This document shows positions 55,568 through 64,000 of a DNA stretch of 64,000 nucleotides, in pieces. Under the pieces are notes generated by a model. It did no database searches and had not been told where the DNA came from. It saw only the letters and a list, made by a program, of their open reading frames with translations. The stretch spans positions 496,001-560,000 of the forward strand of contig NZ_FUKN01000013.1 of NCBI RefSeq assembly GCF_900163785.1. Reading direction: 5' to 3'. Made by a program: the position numbers and the translations under genes. The stretch is from Psychrobacter sp. JB385 (GTDB lineage Bacteria; Pseudomonadota; Gammaproteobacteria; Pseudomonadales; Moraxellaceae). Position 1 is the first letter of the stretch. Every line of letters begins with the position of its first letter.

Positions 55568-56464
55568 ATGAACCATATCCAGCTCGAAAATATCAGTAAG
55601 ATATATAACGCTACTAGCTCACAAGCACAGTCTGCATTGGCGTTACTGGCAGAGGGTATGGACAGCATCAAGGTAAAAGAGCAAACAGGCTACTCAGTGG
55701 GACTTTATGATATCAATCTTGCGGTCAAAGCAGGCGAGCTACATTGCATCATGGGGCTATCCGGTTCGGGTAAATCGACCTTGATACGCCATATCAATCG
55801 CTTGATTGATCCAACCAGTGGCAAGATATGGGTAGATACTTCTATTAATGCTCATCATTTTGATAAAGAGCTTGTTTCTACTGCGCCAAACGTAGCAGAA
55901 ACTGAACATGCAACCTCTGCTGTCAACGTACTAGAGTTTAATGACAAGGAGTTGCAACATTATCGCCAGCAAACCACCAGCATGGTTTTTCAGCATTTTG
56001 GCTTGGTACCGCATATGACGGTTATCCAAAACGTTGCTTACGGCTTACGAGTGCGCAAAATGAGTATTAAAGATCGTCATGACGTGGCTCGGCACTGGCT
56101 TAATGAGGTTGGGCTGTCTAACTTAGAGCGCAGCTATCCTGATGAGCTATCGGGAGGTATGCAGCAGCGTGTTGGTCTAGCCCGTGCTCTAGCAACGGAC
56201 AATCCGATTTTGCTGATGGACGAAGCGTTCTCAGCGCTTGATCCGCTCATTCGTGCTCAGCTACAAGACCAGCTTTTGGAGCTGCAAGATCGCTTAAATA
56301 AGACGATTGTGTTTATCACTCATGATATTGATGAAGCAATCAAAGTCGGTCAACGTATCAGCATTTTAAATGGTGGTCGCTTGATACAGACGGGTACGCC
56401 ACAAGAGCTGCGTCTCAATCCAGCCGATGACTATGTTGCACAGTTCATGCACGCCAAAAACTAA
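55568..56464 (+). CDS. ATP-binding subunit of a betaine-type ABC transporter
   Basis: This ATPase energises the fused permease encoded 95 bp upstream. The ATG at 55568 is preferred over an in-frame GTG at 55556; the product is 298 residues. Motifs are Walker A GLSGSGKSTL, Q-loop in VFQHFGLVPHMT, signature LSGGMQQRVGLAR, Walker B ILLMDEAFSALDP and switch FITHDIDEA. It is of ProV/OpuAA type but ends soon after the core (...FMHAKN). It therefore lacks the C-terminal CBS domains that sense ionic strength in many homologues. There is an insertion between Walker A and the Q-loop (about residues 90-120). Confidence 0.92.
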   Translation: MNHIQLENISKIYNATSSQAQSALALLAEGMDSIKVKEQTGYSVGLYDINLAVKAGELHCIMGLSGSGKSTLIRHINRLIDPTSGKIWVDTSINAHHFDKELVSTAPNVAETEHATSAVNVLEFNDKELQHYRQQTTSMVFQHFGLVPHMTVIQNVAYGLRVRKMSIKDRHDVARHWLNEVGLSNLERSYPDELSGGMQQRVGLARALATDNPILLMDEAFSALDPLIRAQLQDQLLELQDRLNKTIVFITHDIDEAIKVGQRISILNGGRLIQTGTPQELRLNPADDYVAQFMHAKN

Positions 56465-56957
56465 CCGCCCTCATTTCATCTTTATCATTTGATACTATTA
56501 AAATATTTGCGTCAAATTTGAATGATACTTATGGTTATCGAGCATCGATTATAAAAAACCTTGTCTTTTCCTCAATTTATCTCCATATAGACATATACAA
56601 ACAACAAGTATGCTTGCTATAGAGCAGTAAGATTTCTATATCGCCACTATTACTAGGTTGTTAAAAAAGTGTAGTGGGCCATAAATTATTATTAAAGTAA
56701 ATTCCATTGCCGATGTATACTGTTAAGGTAAGCTAATGCGAACCAGCAGGCAGCTCTTGTCCAGTAATGGTATATGAGCTTTCTACCAAGTGAGCGTGTT
56801 ACTCTCATATTTTCATTCGTAGATGGCTTATATTTATATATATGGCATCCATTCTTTGTAAAAGATTGACTCTGGTTTTTTGCGAACCTTATAAAAACAC
56901 CATGAGTTATCATTCATTTCAGCCTATGGACGTCAGACTTCGTAGAAGGGACATATT
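56465..56957. other. intergenic region upstream of the MsrAB gene
   Basis: About 490 bp of A+T-rich DNA contain no convincing gene, hairpin with T run or repeat. The promoter of the MsrAB gene must lie here. Confidence 0.45.
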
Positions 56958-58757
56958 ATGCCAAATAAACATATTCCAAATAATGACCATGAGAATGCCG
57001 ATAAATTGGCTTCTGGCTCACCGCGCACTTCGTCCCGTTGGTTTAAAAATGCTAGTACGTTTGGCATAACGACCGTATTGAGTGCAGGAATATTGGTTGC
57101 TTGTGGTCAAATGAGCAATGCGGACAATAAGACGAGCAGCACTGCTGGCAAGCAAACCAGTGAGGCTAAAACCTCTCGTGATATGTTGCCCTCTGACATG
57201 CTTAAACAAATACAAGCCTTGCCGCAGCTGACCAAAGGTCTGGGTGATACAGGCGCTGATGTGATAGATCCTAACAAACCGACCTTAGTGAAGTTTTGGG
57301 CAAGTTGGTGTCCACTTTGTTTAGGGACGTTGGCAGAAACGGAAGAGTGGCGTACGGATCCTAAGTTCGCTGATCTAAATGTGATTACTGTAGCAAGTCC
57401 GGGTCATCTGAATGAAAAAGAGGACACTGACTTTAGTACTTGGTATGCAGGCGTTCAAGCGGATTATCCAAAACTGCCTGTATTGTCTGACCCTTCAGGA
57501 GATTTGATTGGCAAACTTGGCGTGCAGGTATATCCAAGTTGGGCCATACTTGATAAAAAAGGTAACTTGGTTCATTTGGTTAAAGGCAATCTAACCACAG
57601 AGCAAGCCTATGCGTTGGCTGAAAATGCTAATAACGATTTTGCTGAGCTCAAAGCAGGTACTGCAAAACCTGCCAACGTACAAGCATTGGACAACAACAG
57701 CAAGATTGAAACCATCAAGCAAAAAGATGGGGTTTACTACAATGATAAAGGCAAGGCGATTAATACGCGCTCAATTTATTTGGCGGGTGGTTGCTTCTGG
57801 GGTATAGAAGCTTATATGGAGCGGGTTGATGGTGTTGTAGACGCTGTGTCAGGTTACGCAAATGGTGACACTGCCAATCCAAGCTATGAGCAAGTGATTC
57901 GTGGCTCAGGACATGCCGAAACTGTCAAAGTGACTTATGATGCGGATAAAATCGATTTAGATACAGTCTTAAAATATTACTTCCGTGTTATTGATCCAAC
58001 CAGCGTCAATAAGCAAGGCAATGATCGCGGCGTACAGTATCGCTCTGGCGTTTATTACACCGATAAAGCAGATAAAGCAGTCATCGATGCGGCTCTCAAA
58101 CGAGTGCAGAGTCAATACAAACAAAAAGTCGTGGTCGAAAATGAAGCATTAGACAATTTTTATTTGGCGGAAGCGTATCATCAGGACTATTTGGCAAAAA
58201 ATCCCAATGGCTATTGTCACGTTGACTTGAGTTTGGCAGATGACAAACCTGTAGGTACAGCCTCTACCAAACTTGCTCCTGCCAATACCGTAGCTGAAGT
58301 ATTGGATCCTAAGCGTTACGCTGGGTTCGACAAAGGCGCTCTCAAGAACACATTGACGAAAGCGCAGTATAATATTACTCAGGATGCAGGCACCGAACGG
58401 GCATTTAGTCATGAATATGATGAGTTATTTGCGCCTGGAATTTATGTTGATGTTGTAAGCGGTGAGCCGCTGTTCTTGTCCACTGATAAGTACCAATCTG
58501 GTTGTGGCTGGCCAAGTTTTACTAAACCGATTGACATGCAAGTCATCACTCAGCATGAAGACAAAGCCTTCAACATGGTGCGTACTGAGGTTCGCTCTCG
58601 AGTCGCGGATTCGCATCTTGGCCATGTATTCCCTGATGGCCCAAAAGATCGTGGTGGCCTACGTTATTGCATCAATGGCGGTGCCTTACAGTTTATTCCT
58701 GTCAATGTGATGCCTCAGTCAGGTTACGGACCATTGGTGAAGCTTGTGAAATCGTAA
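56958..58757 (+). CDS. msrAB: thioredoxin-MsrA-MsrB fusion lipoprotein (PilB type)
   Basis: This three-domain methionine sulfoxide reductase has 599 residues, as in Neisseria PilB. It has an N-terminal lipoprotein-type signal with lipobox LVAC (C49), preceded by a long polar lead. A thioredoxin-like domain has CPLC (C118, C121). MsrA has catalytic C279 in [17 protein letters not shown]. MsrB has [12 protein letters not shown] and catalytic C571 in RYCINGG. MsrA and MsrB repair the S- and R-forms of methionine sulfoxide and the thioredoxin domain recycles them. The signal places the repair system in the envelope. GAAGGG precedes the ATG. A strong terminator follows. Confidence 0.95.
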   Translation: MPNKHIPNNDHENADKLASGSPRTSSRWFKNASTFGITTVLSAGILVACGQMSNADNKTSSTAGKQTSEAKTSRDMLPSDMLKQIQALPQLTKGLGDTGADVIDPNKPTLVKFWASWCPLCLGTLAETEEWRTDPKFADLNVITVASPGHLNEKEDTDFSTWYAGVQADYPKLPVLSDPSGDLIGKLGVQVYPSWAILDKKGNLVHLVKGNLTTEQAYALAENANNDFAELKAGTAKPANVQALDNNSKIETIKQKDGVYYNDKGKAINTRSIYLAGGCFWGIEAYMERVDGVVDAVSGYANGDTANPSYEQVIRGSGHAETVKVTYDADKIDLDTVLKYYFRVIDPTSVNKQGNDRGVQYRSGVYYTDKADKAVIDAALKRVQSQYKQKVVVENEALDNFYLAEAYHQDYLAKNPNGYCHVDLSLADDKPVGTASTKLAPANTVAEVLDPKRYAGFDKGALKNTLTKAQYNITQDAGTERAFSHEYDELFAPGIYVDVVSGEPLFLSTDKYQSGCGWPSFTKPIDMQVITQHEDKAFNMVRTEVRSRVADSHLGHVFPDGPKDRGGLRYCINGGALQFIPVNVMPQSGYGPLVKLVKS

Positions 58758-59106
58758 TAGGGTTGCAACAGTAGTATTTATAAAAGACGCTAAGAGTACC
58801 CTTAGCGTCTTTTTTGTGCTCAATGTTTGATCGTATGTTGACCACCCACGTATAGTCAGTGAAAAATAATGTCGATATATCAACAATACCGTAGCGCTTT
58901 TAAGATATGTTGATTGTAGCTATCGTAGTAATTTTGCTGCGATTAATCGTGAACTCTGAAATAAGCGACAAACTTCGTTATACTTAACAGTTTATTGAGT
59001 GCTGATGATTCACATGCGCTCTTTTTTGTTGTTTATGTATTGTGTCGCTTTAAGTATCAGGTGACGTTTATTTATTATTCTCGCTTTTATTTTTTAAGGC
59101 CATAGT
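58758..59106. other. intergenic region with the msrAB terminator
   Basis: About 350 bp hold the terminator at 58782-58813 and the promoter region of pncB. Nothing else was recognised. Confidence 0.5.
58782..58813 (+). terminator. intrinsic terminator of msrAB
   Basis: A perfect 13-bp stem (58782-58794 with 58801-58813) with a 6-nt loop is followed by T residues. Confidence 0.92.
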
Positions 59107-60333
59107 ATGACCGTTACCCATACACCTATTATTACCTCGTTACTTGATAACGATTTGTATAAATTTACTATGCTACAAGCCATGCTACATCAATTCCCGC
59201 AAACGCATGGTGTGTACCGTTTTCGCTGCCGCAATAATAAAGAAGCGCTTTATCCTTTGGCTAATATTAAAGAGCAGCTTGAAAAACAGCTAGACAGTTT
59301 ATGTGAGTTGCGTTTTTTAGAAGATGAGCTGGAGTATCTGCGCAGTCTGCGTTTTATGCGCTCAGACTTTGTGGACTATCTTGAATTATTCAAACTCAAA
59401 CGTCGTTTTATCACGGTCAGCACAGATAACGAAGGTCGTTTGTTTATCGATATTGAAGGGCCGATGATTCAGGCAATGTTCTTTGAAGTCTTTGTACTGG
59501 CGATTGTCAACGAGCTTTATTTTAGCGCTTTATCAAGTGAGCAAGTGATTGAGGAAGGTCAGCGTAGGCTTGATGAAAAAGTTGCCTTACTGCATCATTA
59601 TGCAGCAGAACAAGCCAAAGGTGATCGCAGCAGACCACCCTTTATTGTTGCTGATTTTGGTACTCGCAGACGCTTTAGTAAAGCATGGCAAGCGCATGTG
59701 GTTGAGACAATACACAAAGCTGAGCCGAAGATAGTTGGCGGTACGTCTAATGTCTATTTGGCAAAACAGCTCGGTATGACACCAATCGGTACGATGGCGC
59801 ATGAGTTTATGCAAGCGTTTCAGGCATTAGATGTGCGTTTGCGCGATTCACAAAAAGCGGCGCTTGAAGCGTGGGTACATGAATATCGTGGTGATTTGGG
59901 CATTGCATTGACGGATGTCGTTGGAATGGATGCATTTTTACGAGATTTTGATTTGTATTTTGCCAAACTGTTTGATGGACTGCGTCATGATAGTGGCGAT
60001 CCCTATGTGTGGGGTGATAAAGCCATTGCTCATTACGAAAAACTCAAGATTGATCCCAAAACCAAGATTCTCACCTTTAGTGATGGTCTCAATCTTGAAA
60101 AAGCATGGGAGCTGCATCAATATTTCCAAGGTCGTATCAAGACCAGCTTTGGTATTGGCACCAATCTAACCAATGATATGGGCATTACGCCGATTAATAT
60201 CGTTCTTAAGCTGGTTGAGTGCAATGGACAGCCAGTTGCCAAGCTGTCTGATAGCCCTGGCAAGACCATGATCAATAATGACACGTATCTTGCCTACTTG
60301 CGCCAAGTTTTTGAGGTTGATGAACTAGAATAG
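59107..60333 (+). CDS. pncB: nicotinate phosphoribosyltransferase
   Basis: PncB converts nicotinate and PRPP to nicotinate mononucleotide in the NAD salvage pathway. The 408-residue protein has the diagnostic segments [61 protein letters not shown] and [14 protein letters not shown]. It ends with [13 protein letters not shown] and the [10 protein letters not shown] block. Length and order match E. coli PncB (400 residues). AAGG lies 9 bp upstream of the ATG. It converges on xseB with a 5-bp gap. Confidence 0.96.
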   Translation: MTVTHTPIITSLLDNDLYKFTMLQAMLHQFPQTHGVYRFRCRNNKEALYPLANIKEQLEKQLDSLCELRFLEDELEYLRSLRFMRSDFVDYLELFKLKRRFITVSTDNEGRLFIDIEGPMIQAMFFEVFVLAIVNELYFSALSSEQVIEEGQRRLDEKVALLHHYAAEQAKGDRSRPPFIVADFGTRRRFSKAWQAHVVETIHKAEPKIVGGTSNVYLAKQLGMTPIGTMAHEFMQAFQALDVRLRDSQKAALEAWVHEYRGDLGIALTDVVGMDAFLRDFDLYFAKLFDGLRHDSGDPYVWGDKAIAHYEKLKIDPKTKILTFSDGLNLEKAWELHQYFQGRIKTSFGIGTNLTNDMGITPINIVLKLVECNGQPVAKLSDSPGKTMINNDTYLAYLRQVFEVDELE

Positions 60334-60338
60334 CGTGC

Positions 60339-60584
60339 TTAACGGTCGCTATTTTCTGTCTTGTTCTCTTCAGCGAACGCAGCGTCCAAGGCTTGCTGCA
60401 CGGCATTGATACGCGTCTCACAAACGCGATAAGCGGCAATAGATTCTTCGACAGTGGTCATCAGATTGTCAATATCAGGCTCATCTTGTTGCTGTAGCTC
60501 AGTGGCATTGGTTTTTAAGATATCGTAAGCCGCCTTAAAAGTTTTTGGGGCGGCTTTTTTGCGTTTGCGAGTAGGGGTAGTCAT
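60339..60584 (-). CDS. xseB: exodeoxyribonuclease VII small subunit
   Basis: XseB is the small helical subunit of exonuclease VII, which degrades single-stranded DNA from both ends. The 81-residue product starts with a Lys/Arg-rich segment, TPTRKRKKAAPKTF, then the two-helix core FKAAYDILKTNATELQQQDEPDIDNLMTTVEE (written here only as its parts) with SIAAYRVCETRINAVQQAL. This fits the XseB family (E. coli 80 residues). AGGA lies 7 nt before the ATG. It is downstream of xseA on the same strand, separated by 123 bp with a tandem repeat. Confidence 0.9.
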   Translation of the reverse strand: MTTPTRKRKKAAPKTFKAAYDILKTNATELQQQDEPDIDNLMTTVEESIAAYRVCETRINAVQQALDAAFAEENKTENSDR

Positions 60585-60604
60585 AATCTGTCCTGATGAT
60601 CAAA

Positions 60605-60646
60605 ATTAAGGTTAAGTCATTAAGGTTAAGTCATTAAGGTTAAGTA
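60605..60646. repeat. three tandem copies of a 14-bp repeat
   Basis: Copies of ATTAAGGTTAAGTC at 60605-60618 and 60619-60632 are identical and the third (60633-60646) differs only in its last base. They lie in the xseA-xseB gap. Slippage could change copy number. Confidence 0.9.
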
Positions 60647-60707
60647 AAAAACTGACTCTAAATATCATATGCTCATTATTTTTTGACGGTATTTAGCAGT
60701 TAAGTTT

Positions 60708-62207
60708 TTATGTGGCTTTTACATCTATTATCTGCGCTTTGGCTTTGCCATCTTTTAAGACAATATGCACCATTTGCTCATTGTGAAGCTGGGTACGACT
60801 GGTGAGTGTCTGTTTGTCTTTTTCATCTGTCAGTAAGGCATAACCTTGCTTGAGTATACGAGAAGGCCTGTGTAGTAACACAATATCCCGCAGATGCTCG
60901 CTGTCTCGCTGTGCTTGTGTCAGCTGCTGCTGAGTACGGTGCATAATGGCTTTTCGATGATTGTTGCTATAAGTAGACGCAATGGATAACTGCTGATAAG
61001 ACGCCGCTTGAATCTGAGTATTTAGTTCTGCGGTTTGTCTTGCTGCTTGCTTTACTTGGCGCTGAGCGCTTTGCTGAATACTGAGCCATGCATGGTTACT
61101 GTCTTTTTGTAGAGCAGTTAGTTGCCCTGTTGTTTGCGCTTGTATTTGGCTTAATTGACGCTCTGCTCGTTGTTCCGCCATATTGAGTTGACGCTGCGCG
61201 GCTTGTTTGATTTGCGACTGATATTGCAGCGTCTGAGTGACCAATTGCGCTAAGTGGAGACGAATGGCAGCAATGACTTTTGATGGGGTATCAAAGCTTG
61301 TATGAGCCACTTCGTCCAAGATGACTTTGTCACGCTCATGACCAATGCCCACCCAGACAGGAACTGGCTGCTCAGCCACCAAAGCGGCAAGCTCGTAATC
61401 ATTTAAATATGCCAAGTCACCAACCGCACCGCCGCCACGAATAATGACTAACAAATCAGGCAAGCGTCCGTACGTATCGTGAAATTGCTGCTGAGCATTG
61501 ACAATGGCTTCGCGTATTTCAGCGGGTGCATGATTGCCTTGAAAGGTTGCGTGATGGTAGTGAAAATGGCAAGCACCTGCCTCGGCTAATCGATCAGCAT
61601 CAGCTTGAAAATCTCCCAATCCAGCGGCCTTTTCAGGAGCAATAACCAGTACATGCTCAATATCGAAGGGTGTAGGGAGCTGCTGATTGAGGGTCAGTAG
61701 CCCTTCACCCGTCAAGCGATCAACCATCTGAGCATATTGGCGTGCCAAATCGCCTAACGTGTAGCTCGGATCAATGTCTTCAATCGTGAGTGAGAAGCCA
61801 TATTGGGCATGAAAACCAGCTGAGACTTTAAGCAAAACCGTTAAGTCGCGATCAAGCGGCATACCTGTCGCCCGTTCAAACTTAGCCAAAACGCGCGCAG
61901 CTTTAAAGCGCCACAGATTGCCACGGCAGCTGGCCACGACTTTGCCATCATCATCTTTTTCTGCTAATTCAAAATAGTAGTGACCGCCTTTGCTCGATAG
62001 ATTGCGAATCTCTGCTTTTACCCAGACACGGTGGTCAAAGGTTTGTTTGATAACCATATCAACGGCTGTCAAATAGTCACTCAAGCGCAGTACTGTGTTT
62101 TCTAAATGGTCTTCTTGCTCTGCCAACTCAGCCTCCAAGGTCGCCAAGTCTTTGGCAGGGGTTAATACTTGAGCCTGTTTTACGTTTGAAAGTTTGGGTT
62201 TGCGCAT
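60708..62207 (-). CDS. xseA: exodeoxyribonuclease VII large subunit
   Basis: XseA is the catalytic subunit of exonuclease VII. The 499-residue protein has an N-terminal OB-fold domain (about 40-140, VWVKAEIRNLSSKGGHYYFELAEK in part), and a catalytic domain with the motif RGGGAVGDLAYLNDYELA near 255-275 and GIGHERDKVILDEVA. The following DTPSK corresponds to the family's APTPSAAA region. A long Gln-rich coiled coil (about 310-440) and a C-terminal strand segment RILKQGYALLTDE complete it. The GxGHE-RD and DTPSK wording differs slightly from E. coli. The start lacks a strong ribosome-binding site. xseB is downstream. Confidence 0.93.
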   Translation of the reverse strand: MRKPKLSNVKQAQVLTPAKDLATLEAELAEQEDHLENTVLRLSDYLTAVDMVIKQTFDHRVWVKAEIRNLSSKGGHYYFELAEKDDDGKVVASCRGNLWRFKAARVLAKFERATGMPLDRDLTVLLKVSAGFHAQYGFSLTIEDIDPSYTLGDLARQYAQMVDRLTGEGLLTLNQQLPTPFDIEHVLVIAPEKAAGLGDFQADADRLAEAGACHFHYHHATFQGNHAPAEIREAIVNAQQQFHDTYGRLPDLLVIIRGGGAVGDLAYLNDYELAALVAEQPVPVWVGIGHERDKVILDEVAHTSFDTPSKVIAAIRLHLAQLVTQTLQYQSQIKQAAQRQLNMAEQRAERQLSQIQAQTTGQLTALQKDSNHAWLSIQQSAQRQVKQAARQTAELNTQIQAASYQQLSIASTYSNNHRKAIMHRTQQQLTQAQRDSEHLRDIVLLHRPSRILKQGYALLTDEKDKQTLTSRTQLHNEQMVHIVLKDGKAKAQIIDVKAT

Positions 62208-62299
62208 AATAGTAGACCAAAATCAATAAAGCTTGAAGTTAGGATATAAGCAATCCTAGAGACGGTAGTTTACCTTAAAAGCAAACGCACAAAAAGTAG

Positions 62300-62341
62300 A
62301 GCCGACAAGTAGCGAGAAGATTTCACGCAAACATGTCGGCT
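62300..62341 (-). terminator. weak terminator-like hairpin
   Basis: AGCCGACA (62300-62307) and TGTCGGCT (62334-62341) form a perfect 8-bp stem around a 26-nt loop, followed on the minus strand by CTACTTTTTG. It is downstream of the small lipoprotein gene. The long loop makes the call uncertain. Confidence 0.35.
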
Positions 62342-62448
62342 ACACACGGGCTAATAATAGTTTGGCTAATCGGTATCAATAGAAAAAACTACACAAAATT
62401 TACCGTAACGGTTACTAGCTCACTATTTATTGATATTACTTATTGATA

Positions 62449-62817
62449 TCACTGGCAACGAAAATTAATCGTGTATTCATAGTCATCTTTACGTGACAAG
62501 TCTGGTGAGCCAGTACCAAAAATGGACCCGACAACCGCGCCAACTTGACCGACCATACGACCAGTGCGCTCATCTAAAATACCGTTATATTTGACAGTAT
62601 CATTGACGATAATGACTTGTTTGCTTCGGCAGGTTTTTTGCGCACTATCGATCGCATTTTGTTGTGCTTTGACCTTAGTATCTGCGATGCCAGTGGTTTC
62701 ATAAACTGAGTTGGCACGCTGGATAACAGGAGATGACGGCGTACTTTGACAAGCACTCAAGGCAAGTGCAGCCGCTAGAGTGGCCGTTACTGTGACGGTT
62801 TTATTCAGAGTATTCAT
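62449..62817 (-). CDS. small lipoprotein of unknown function
   Basis: This 122-residue lipoprotein has a signal peptide with lipobox LSAC (C23) and is likely to be exported and lipidated. A charged helical segment (about 40-65) is followed by VIIVNDTVKYNGILDE, a glycine-zipper-like stretch GRMVGQVGAVVGSIFGTG (about 85-103) and a terminal beta strand ending FRCQ. A second cysteine pair (C63 and C121) could form a disulfide in the periplasm. GGGAAA precedes the ATG. I cannot name the family; the glycine zipper suggests membrane association. Confidence 0.75.
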   Translation of the reverse strand: MNTLNKTVTVTATLAAALALSACQSTPSSPVIQRANSVYETTGIADTKVKAQQNAIDSAQKTCRSKQVIIVNDTVKYNGILDERTGRMVGQVGAVVGSIFGTGSPDLSRKDDYEYTINFRCQ

Positions 62818-63285
62818 AAATATTTCCCAATTTTTTTCAGTTGACTATCAAAGTTAAGCAGGTGCGATGTATTGCCCTATATAGATGATGAATCTAACTC
62901 ATTCTTATCTTGGATGTCTAGACTGTTATTGTGCTGCGTGTTGCTATTATACGTAGTGGACTCAATGTAGCAGTGAGACAAAGCGACTGGCATGGATGCT
63001 AGGCAGGCTTTGTATCTACAGCAATGAGGAGAAAGTTATACCAGTCTCACGTGTCTCTTAACGTATTGATTTTATTCTGATCCGCCCATACTTTATCTTT
63101 TGTATTGTGACCAGATTCGAATTAAAAGATATGTAAAAGGTGCTGATATTGCCAGCATTGATAGATTTTTTTGTTGTTATCGCTTGAAAGTTGACATAAG
63201 TGGCACGCTTACACAGCAAATCACTTGAAATATAAACCATATCTAGGATAATTGGTCTATTCATTCTTAACGAGTAAGCAATTTT
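62818..63285. other. intergenic region, nothing recognised
   Basis: About 470 bp separate the lipoprotein gene and the divergent hydrolase gene. An A+T-rich 77-codon reverse ORF at 63058-63291 overlaps the hydrolase start and looks random. No promoter or repeat is clear. Confidence 0.4.
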
Positions 63286-63945
63286 ATGCAATTGATTCCT
63301 GCGCCTGCTGGCGTGCTCGAAGTCGACGCACTATGGCAACAAAACAATCCTAATGACCCAAATACAGATACTGTGGCATTACTTTGCCATCCTAACCCAT
63401 TATTTGATGGAACGATGACCAATAAAGTGGTGACGACTATGTATCGTTTTGCCCGTGATAGTGGGATGCATGTGGTACGTTTCAACTTTCGGGGCGTGGG
63501 TCAATCAACGGGCGAGCACGATTATGCGGAAGGTGAAGTGGTAGATGCGATGACCGTGCTACAATGGATCGCCGAACAAACCAATGCGCGTAAGTTATGG
63601 CTTGGCGGGTTTTCTTTTGGTGGCTATGTGACAGCGCGTGTGGCTGAGCAAGTAATTGAGGCCTCTCACATCTGGGACGTCAGCGATTTTGACATTGTTA
63701 ATATTGCTCTGATTGCCCCCTCTATCGAAAAAAATGAGAGTAGCGATCTGCGTTTACCAGTCGATAAGACCTTTGAGATTTATGGTGATGCAGATGAAGT
63801 CATTGATCCCAAAAACATGCAGGCATTCGCTGACCATTTAGGTATTGAGGTCAGCGTTGTGAATGGCGCAGGCCACTTCTTCCATGGTCGCCTATCAGAG
63901 CTTAAAGGTTTGTTAGAAAAACACAGCTTTGGTAGTGAGAAATAG
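63286..63945 (+). CDS. alpha/beta hydrolase
   Basis: This is a 219-residue cytoplasmic hydrolase of the dienelactone hydrolase-like small alpha/beta group. The N-terminal loop CHPNPLFDGTM and the oxyanion-side motif VVRFNFRGVGQSTG are followed by the nucleophile elbow GGFSFGGY with S110. The acid residue is within IYGDADEVI and the histidine within NGAGHFFHG. Similar proteins in Proteobacteria have an HPHP(L)-type motif near the start, here HPNP. Substrate is unknown. The ATG follows an ACGAGTAAG sequence with weak ribosome-binding similarity. The window ends 55 bp after the stop. Confidence 0.88.
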   Translation: MQLIPAPAGVLEVDALWQQNNPNDPNTDTVALLCHPNPLFDGTMTNKVVTTMYRFARDSGMHVVRFNFRGVGQSTGEHDYAEGEVVDAMTVLQWIAEQTNARKLWLGGFSFGGYVTARVAEQVIEASHIWDVSDFDIVNIALIAPSIEKNESSDLRLPVDKTFEIYGDADEVIDPKNMQAFADHLGIEVSVVNGAGHFFHGRLSELKGLLEKHSFGSEK

Positions 63946-64000
63946 TTTTTTTGATCCGTCTTAGCGTATAGTCGTTTTGTTTTAGAAAGTTTTTGATGAC

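Noticed and set aside
63058-63291. Reverse ORF of 77 codons upstream of the alpha/beta hydrolase
   Set aside because: A+T-rich random-looking sequence that overlaps the hydrolase start codon.

Overview
The window reads as a stretch of chromosome from a gammaproteobacterium of the family Moraxellaceae, most likely Psychrobacter. This is an inference from gene content and gene style, not from a marker gene: there is an A+T-leaning base composition, an Acinetobacter Acr1-like fatty acyl-CoA reductase, a PilB-type thioredoxin-MsrA-MsrB protein, homodimeric pyruvate dehydrogenase genes (aceE-aceF), and two osmoprotectant uptake systems. No rRNA, tRNA, CRISPR array, transposase, integrase or phage gene was seen.

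Layout. 1-2.8 kb: two secreted cell-surface proteins on the minus strand. 3.4-7.9 kb: aceE-aceF. 8.1-10.5 kb: an OmpW-like porin, a small zinc-ribbon membrane protein and a voltage-gated potassium channel. 10.6-15.5 kb (minus): a TerD-family protein, a WYL regulator and a Lon-like protease. 15.9-18.9 kb: rsmG-parA-parB. 19.0-25.8 kb: a compact envelope and replication run, exbB-exbD-msbA-lpxK-kdsB-holB-pilZ. 25.9-32.6 kb: polyphosphate kinase 2, then a thiolase divergent from a long FabG4-type reductase and a MaoC hydratase, then a DUF442 phosphatase-like protein. 32.8-39.3 kb: a serine hydrolase, a CPA1 antiporter, ilvD, an unknown protein and a HIT protein. 39.6-44.3 kb: a BCCT transporter, dusB, a DUF1622 membrane protein and the Acr1-like reductase. 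44.5-48.1 kb: an A+T-richer accessory patch (GNAT protein, MepB-like protein, AAA ATPase, a probable gene remnant, thiopurine methyltransferase). 48.3-51.3 kb: two membrane proteins, ppa and lipB. 51.7-58.8 kb: an aldehyde dehydrogenase, a fused betaine-type ABC transporter with its ATPase, and the MsrAB lipoprotein. 59.1-63.9 kb: pncB, xseA-xseB, a small lipoprotein and an alpha/beta hydrolase.

How the genes fit together. Several neighbours share a theme: lipid A/KDO export and synthesis (msbA, lpxK, kdsB); acyl-CoA and storage-lipid metabolism (thiolase, FabG4-like, MaoC, Acr1-like); osmotic stress (BCCT carrier, ABC betaine-type system, potassium channel, cation/proton antiporter); and chromosome handling (rsmG-parAB, holB, xseAB).

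The most unusual non-coding structure is at 41689-41777. A 32-bp near-perfect palindrome and an intrinsic terminator are packed between the BCCT gene and dusB, and the terminator's T-tract touches the dusB start codon, with a promoter-like pair in between. Other candidates are a terminator-like hairpin in the leader of the DUF1622 gene, a triple 14-bp tandem repeat between xseA and xseB, and a broken-gene remnant at about 47.27-47.45 kb. I did not find a convincing wholly new multi-gene system.
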